From an uncultured Acidobacteriota bacterium (GTDB lineage Bacteria; Acidobacteriota; JAAYUB01), in NCBI GenBank assembly GCA_937925645.1, contig CALAMB010000298.1, forward strand, positions 1 to 44,124: 44,124 nt of DNA, in the 5' to 3' direction. Positions 40,567-44,124 of this stretch are shown one piece after another. The notes beneath the pieces are model-generated. The model saw nothing but the letters and a program-made list of their open reading frames with translations. It was not told the DNA's origin and ran no database searches. The position numbers and the translations under genes are program-made. Each line of letters begins with the position of its first letter. The first letter of the stretch is position 1.

Positions 40567-42114
40567 CTATTTTGCCAGCTCGTACAGCCCCACCGCGGAG
40601 AGGGCGGGGCAGTCGCGCGACTCATCGACGATCAGGCGCACCCGCCGGGCCGTGACCGGGGGGAAGCGGAGCAGGCGCTGGTAGCCCACCGTGGTGCCGC
40701 GGGCGAATTCCCGCCATTGGTTACCGTCCAGGCACTCGAACCGGAAGGACTCCACCCGTTGTCCCAGCCGGATGTGCTCGCGCACCATCGCGACATCGAA
40801 CGTCCGCGCGGTGGGCAGCTCGAACTCCAGGGTCGCGCGGCGGACACCCGCGGGGGCGGCCCAGTATGTGGCGGGGTCAGCGTCCACCGCATCGGCGACA
40901 CGGTGTCCCCCAGCTTCAGCGGAGGCGGCGGCCACCGCGCCGTCCAGCCGATTCCTTCGGAATGTCTTGTCGAGGAGCCGGCGCAGACCCCGCAGGCTGC
41001 GGACGTCGGCGTCGTGAATGCGCCCGCGCTGGTCCGGCGGGACGTTGAGCAACAGCACGGCGTTGCGGCCCACGGAGCTGAAGAAGATGTCCAGCAGCTC
41101 GGCCGGCGACTTCACCCGGCTGTTTTCCGCCGGATGGAAAAACCAGCCGGGCCGGATGGAGACGTCCGCCTCCGCCGGGTACCAGAGGAGCGAGCGGGCC
41201 GATCGCAGCTGAGTCCGGCTGCCGAGGTCGGCGTCGGTGAGATCGCCCGGGAGGAACGCCGCGTCCACCGGATGGGCTGCCGCGCCGGAGAGACGCGCGA
41301 TGTCCAGCCGGTCGGGGATCACGCTCCACTCCGTCTCACGGCCGACGCCCGTCTCCGTGCCCACCCAGCGGACATCCGGGCCCATGCCGAAAATGGCCGC
41401 CCGCGGCTGCAGCTCCCGGACAACGGCGTAGTACGACGGCCAGTCGTACTCCTGGCGCCGGCCGTCGGGCCCCTCGCCGCAGGCGCCGTCGAACCAGACC
41501 TCGGCGATTTCGCCGTAGCGGGTAAGGAGCTCCCGGAGCTGGGTGCGGAAGAAAGCGTTGTAGCGGGGCGAATCGCCATAGGACCGCTCGTGCCGGTCCC
41601 ATGGCGACACGTAGATGCCGAACGCCAGACCGTCCGCGCGGCAGGCGGCCGCCACCTCGCCCACCACGTCGCCCCGGCCGCCGCGCCACGGACTGCTCCG
41701 GACGCCGTGCGCCGTGGTCTCGGTGGGCCAGAGGCAGAAGCCGTCGTGGTGCTTGGCGGTGAGGATCAGCAGCCGAACGCCGGCGTGGCGAAGCACCCGG
41801 GTCCACTGGCGGGCGTCGAAATCCGTCGGCTGGAACCGGACGGGGTCCTCCCGCCCCGTGCCCCATTCGACGTCGGTGAAGGTGTTCATGCCGAAGTGGG
41901 CGAAGGCGATGAATTCGCGTTCCTGCCAGGTGATCTGGACGGGCGACGGGACGATCCGGGCGGCTTGGCTCACCACATCGGTCTCCGCGGCGCCGGGCGG
42001 GACAAGACAGAAATTGACTGGGGTCGGGACGTTCGCCGCAGTGCCGAGCAGCACCAGCGCCGGGACGATTCTGAGCATCCACCATCCCTTGCGTGAATCG
42101 GCCAGTGACAGCAT
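40567..42114 (-). CDS. Exported GH29 alpha-L-fucosidase with C-terminal discoidin-like domain
   Basis: This 515-residue protein has an N-terminal signal-like segment (MLRIVPALVLLGTAANVP within the first 30 residues). It is a GH29 TIM barrel: FAHFGMNTFTDVEWG, LILTAKHHDGFCLWPT, and the nucleophile D209 in EVWFDG. The C-terminal ~130 residues resemble an F5/8-type C (discoidin) carbohydrate-binding domain (LEFELPTARTFDVAMVREHI, WREFARGTTVGYQRLLRF). It would release L-fucose from fucosylated glycans outside or in the periplasm. AGGAG lies 8 nt before the ATG at 42114; an ATG at 42078 is also possible. Its promoter is at 42164-42192. Confidence 0.88.
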   Translation of the reverse strand: MLSLADSRKGWWMLRIVPALVLLGTAANVPTPVNFCLVPPGAAETDVVSQAARIVPSPVQITWQEREFIAFAHFGMNTFTDVEWGTGREDPVRFQPTDFDARQWTRVLRHAGVRLLILTAKHHDGFCLWPTETTAHGVRSSPWRGGRGDVVGEVAAACRADGLAFGIYVSPWDRHERSYGDSPRYNAFFRTQLRELLTRYGEIAEVWFDGACGEGPDGRRQEYDWPSYYAVVRELQPRAAIFGMGPDVRWVGTETGVGRETEWSVIPDRLDIARLSGAAAHPVDAAFLPGDLTDADLGSRTQLRSARSLLWYPAEADVSIRPGWFFHPAENSRVKSPAELLDIFFSSVGRNAVLLLNVPPDQRGRIHDADVRSLRGLRRLLDKTFRRNRLDGAVAAASAEAGGHRVADAVDADPATYWAAPAGVRRATLEFELPTARTFDVAMVREHIRLGQRVESFRFECLDGNQWREFARGTTVGYQRLLRFPPVTARRVRLIVDESRDCPALSAVGLYELAK

Positions 42115-42163
42115 CTGTCCATCTCCTGGGGCGGTTGTTTTTCCGGGTGAGCCCGCTGGACGG

Positions 42164-42192
42164 ATTATAGGCGGGCGGCGACACCCCGTCAA
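42164..42192 (-). promoter_or_regulatory. sigma70-like promoter of the GH29 fucosidase gene
   Basis: On the minus strand, TTGACG (42192-42187), 17 nt and a perfect TATAAT (42169-42164) predict a start near 42157, about 43 nt before the ATG at 42114. Confidence 0.7.
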
Positions 42193-42235
42193 TGGAGCCG
42201 CCGGCGGGACGGAGTGGCCGCGTACCGTCGCATGC

Positions 42236-42265
42236 CTTGCCCCGAGACGTTCGAGGACGTACAAT
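42236..42265 (+). promoter_or_regulatory. Candidate promoter of the racemase/kinase operon
   Basis: TTGCCC (42236-42241), 18 nt and TACAAT (42260-42265) lie about 186 bp before the ATG at 42452, back to back with the fucosidase promoter. The remaining 42266-42451 holds no gene or clear motif. Confidence 0.4.
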
Positions 42266-42451
42266 GGCCCGGAGCCCTGAGCCGCGCTTTGAACCCACCG
42301 GTCCGATCCGGACAGCCCGCTGTTCGACAGTCTGCCGGCGGTACTCTCGGCCGGCCGGTTCGGCGCACCGGGCTCCATCATTCATCGCCGGGTGTTCGTG
42401 GGGTTAAACCTGGGCCTCACCGCTGGTCATCCGGTGCGAGGAGTCGAGCAA

Positions 42452-43156
42452 ATGAAAACGATCGGACTGCTGGGCGGCATGACGTGCGAGTCGTCGCTCG
42501 TGTATTACAAGCTCACCAATGAGATGGTCAGGGAACGGCTGGGCGGCAACCACTCGGCCGCCAGCGTGATGGTGTCGGTGGACTTCGGGGAGGTTCAGCC
42601 CTACATGGAGCGGGGAGAGTGGGACCGGGTGATGGCGGTGATGATCGAAACCGCCCGGGCGATCGAGCGCGGCGGCGCCGACTTCCTGGTGCTGTGCACC
42701 AACACCATGCACAAGTTCGCCGAACCCATCGGGCAGGCGATCCGGATTCCCATCCTGCACATCGTGGACGCGACCGCCCGGGAAATCCGGCAGGCGGGAC
42801 TCGACACGGTCGGGCTGTTGGGGACGCGCTTCACGATGGAGGAACCCTTCTACCGGGACCGGTTGCGGGAGCCGCACGGCATCACCGCGCTGGTCCCGGA
42901 CGCCGAAGACCGGGCGCTGGTGCATCGGGTCATCATGGACGAGTTGAGCCGGGGCATCATCGATCCGGAATCCCGGCGCGCCTATTGGCGGGTGATCGAC
43001 ACCCTCGCGAGCCGGGGAGCTCAGGGCATCATCCTCGGTTGCACGGAAATCCCGCTGCTCGTGACGCCGGAACCGGGCCGCGTCCCCCTGTTTGACACGA
43101 CGACCATCCACGCCCGCGCGGCGGTGGACTTCGCGCTGGAGGGAACCGGTTCGTGA
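42452..43156 (+). CDS. Aspartate/glutamate racemase-family protein
   Basis: This 234-residue protein has the two catalytic cysteine regions of cofactor-independent Asp/Glu racemases: C82 in LCTNTMH and C197 in LGCTEIPLL, and the opening MKTIGLLGGMTCESS with a YYKLTNEMVRERLGG segment typical of YgeA-like broad-specificity amino-acid racemases. It would interconvert L- and D-amino acids, for peptidoglycan or signalling. AGGAG lies 8 nt before the ATG. The next gene, an APH-type kinase, begins 42 bp later, so they are probably co-transcribed. Confidence 0.88.
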   Translation: MKTIGLLGGMTCESSLVYYKLTNEMVRERLGGNHSAASVMVSVDFGEVQPYMERGEWDRVMAVMIETARAIERGGADFLVLCTNTMHKFAEPIGQAIRIPILHIVDATAREIRQAGLDTVGLLGTRFTMEEPFYRDRLREPHGITALVPDAEDRALVHRVIMDELSRGIIDPESRRAYWRVIDTLASRGAQGIILGCTEIPLLVTPEPGRVPLFDTTTIHARAAVDFALEGTGS

Positions 43157-43198
43157 CCGCGGCGGTGCGGCCTGACTCGACAGGAGCGGAGTGACACC

Positions 43199-44077
43199 AT
43201 GATCACCGGCAATGAGTGGTTTTCGAGCCGTCGCGCAGCGGTGGACCGGCTGCTTCGTGAGGAATATGAGATTGCCGGAACGTGCCGGCTGCTGCCGGGC
43301 GAATACGACCTGAACATCCGCGTGGACACTGAGGCGGCGAGCTACCTCCTCAAAATCATGCGGCCCGGCTGCGATCCGGCGTTCGTGGACATGCAGTGCC
43401 GGGCGCTGGCGCATTTGGCCGAGCGGGTGCCGGAGCTGCCGCTCCAGCGCGTGGTGTCCGCGCGCGACGGGGCGCCCACGACCGTCCTGGCGGACGCCGA
43501 CGGGGAACGCCTGGCCTGGCTGCTCACGTTTCTGCCGGGGCGGGTGATGGCGTCGGTGCGCCCGCACCCGCCGGCGCTGCGGGAGGGGATCGGCGAGGCG
43601 CTGGGTCGGCTGGACGCGGCGCTGGCGGGATTCGAGCATCCGGCGCTGGACCGGGAGCTCAAGTGGAACCTGTGCCAGGCGGCCTGGATTCTGCCGCATC
43701 TGAAGCTGATCCACGATCCGAGGCGGCGGGATTGGCTGGCCCGCATCATGGACAGATTCACCGATCGTGTCGCCCCGCGCCTTGGGTGCCTGCGTCGCGG
43801 CGCCATCTTCGGCGACGCCAATGACTACAACCTGCTGGTGGATTACGACGAGCAGGGTCGGCAGCGGCTCTCGGGCATCGTGGATTTCGGCGACATGTGC
43901 CGCTCCGTGATCGCGGGTGAGGCGGCCGTGGCGTCGGCTTACGCCATGATGGGCCAGGACCGGCCGCTGGAGGCCGCAGCGGGGCTCATCGCTGCCTATC
44001 ACCGCGTCCTGCCTCTGACTGATGAGGAGCTGGCGCTGCTGTTCCCGCTGGTGCTCACCCGGCTGGCGGTGAGTGTC
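43199..44077 (+). CDS. APH-family phosphotransferase, 3' end cut off
   Basis: This 293-residue fragment of an aminoglycoside-phosphotransferase-fold kinase ends in adapter sequence, so its C-terminus is missing. It shows LLPGEYDLNIRVDTEAASYLLKI in the N-lobe (the lysine binds ATP), the catalytic loop as IFGDANDYNLLV and the metal-binding IVDFGDM. The usual HGD of this family is FGD here, with the catalytic aspartate kept. GDANDYN loops are known from hydroxylysine/ethanolamine kinase-type proteins, some fused to class III aminotransferases, so more domains may follow. The ATG at 43199 has AGGAG and GGAG sites upstream. Confidence 0.8.
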
Positions 44078-44124
44078 AGATCGGAAGAGCGTCGTGTAGG
44101 GAAAGAGTGTAGATCTCGGTGGTC
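44078..44124. other. Illumina TruSeq adapter sequence (not genomic)
   Basis: From AGATCGGAAGAGC at 44078 to the end, the 47 bases match the reverse complement of the Illumina TruSeq universal adapter. Any reading frame through here, including the last residues of the APH-family gene, is artefact. Confidence 0.97.

Noticed and set aside
1..44124. CRISPR arrays, insertion sequences, phage genes and tRNA genes.
   Set aside because: No regularly spaced repeats, transposase motifs, phage structural motifs or cloverleaf sequences were found by eye; a tool scan could still reveal a tRNA.

Overview
This 44 kb window is one GC-rich bacterial contig carrying ordinary chromosomal genes. It ends in Illumina TruSeq adapter sequence (44078-44124), so it is a short-read contig and probably metagenomic. 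An AsmA protein and an M74 murein endopeptidase suggest a diderm (Gram-negative) cell. The mix of a tricorn-like S41 protease with an N-terminal beta-propeller, many secreted single-domain proteins, DUF4440/NTF2-like proteins, a GH29 fucosidase and CaiB/HMG-CoA lyase enzymes would fit Acidobacteriota or a neighbouring phylum. No rRNA or tRNA is present to settle this, so the assignment is inference. I see no prophage, insertion sequence, CRISPR array or complete tRNA.

Layout. 1-4.5 kb: a TrkA/RCK-type NAD-binding membrane protein with ryanodine-receptor (RyR) domains, an orphan AraC regulator, a VapBC toxin-antitoxin pair with a promoter/operator, and a GYF-domain membrane protein. 4.7-10.3 kb: three hydrolases acting at or beyond the membrane (M48 metallopeptidase, a two-motif aspartic protease, and an M74 endopeptidase with LysM). 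10.5-18.2 kb: a three-domain FkbH-type HAD protein, AsmA, a LamG-like lipid- or sugar-surface protein, a TauE/SafE exporter with a small muconolactone-isomerase-like protein, and a PA14 protein. 18.2-23.7 kb: an STT3-like glycosyltransferase whose frame runs into the convergent saccharopine-dehydrogenase-like gene, MarC, a decayed gene, and a two-gene operon of unknowns. 23.7-28.4 kb: the tricorn-like protease facing a pair of paralogous four-repeat exported proteins across a region with ECF-sigma-like promoters, closed by a strong terminator.

29-34.9 kb is metabolic: an HMG-CoA lyase plus class III CoA-transferase operon, a double DUF4440 protein, a queuosine salvage enzyme, a strikingly AT-rich regulatory stretch, and ornithine aminotransferase. 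35.2-44.1 kb: a soluble protein built from five or six GspF-like repeats with no membrane segments, an ICMT-family methyltransferase, a Nudix hydrolase, a membrane-anchored serine hydrolase, a GH29 alpha-L-fucosidase, and an Asp/Glu racemase followed by an APH-family kinase cut off by the adapter.

The most unusual items are the GspF-repeat protein (35194-37029), the paralogous repeat pair with its ECF-like promoters (27008-28342), and the RyR-TrkA protein (102-1913). Many starts were set from Shine-Dalgarno sites or promoters, and several sigma70-like promoters with 17-18 bp spacing can be read directly.
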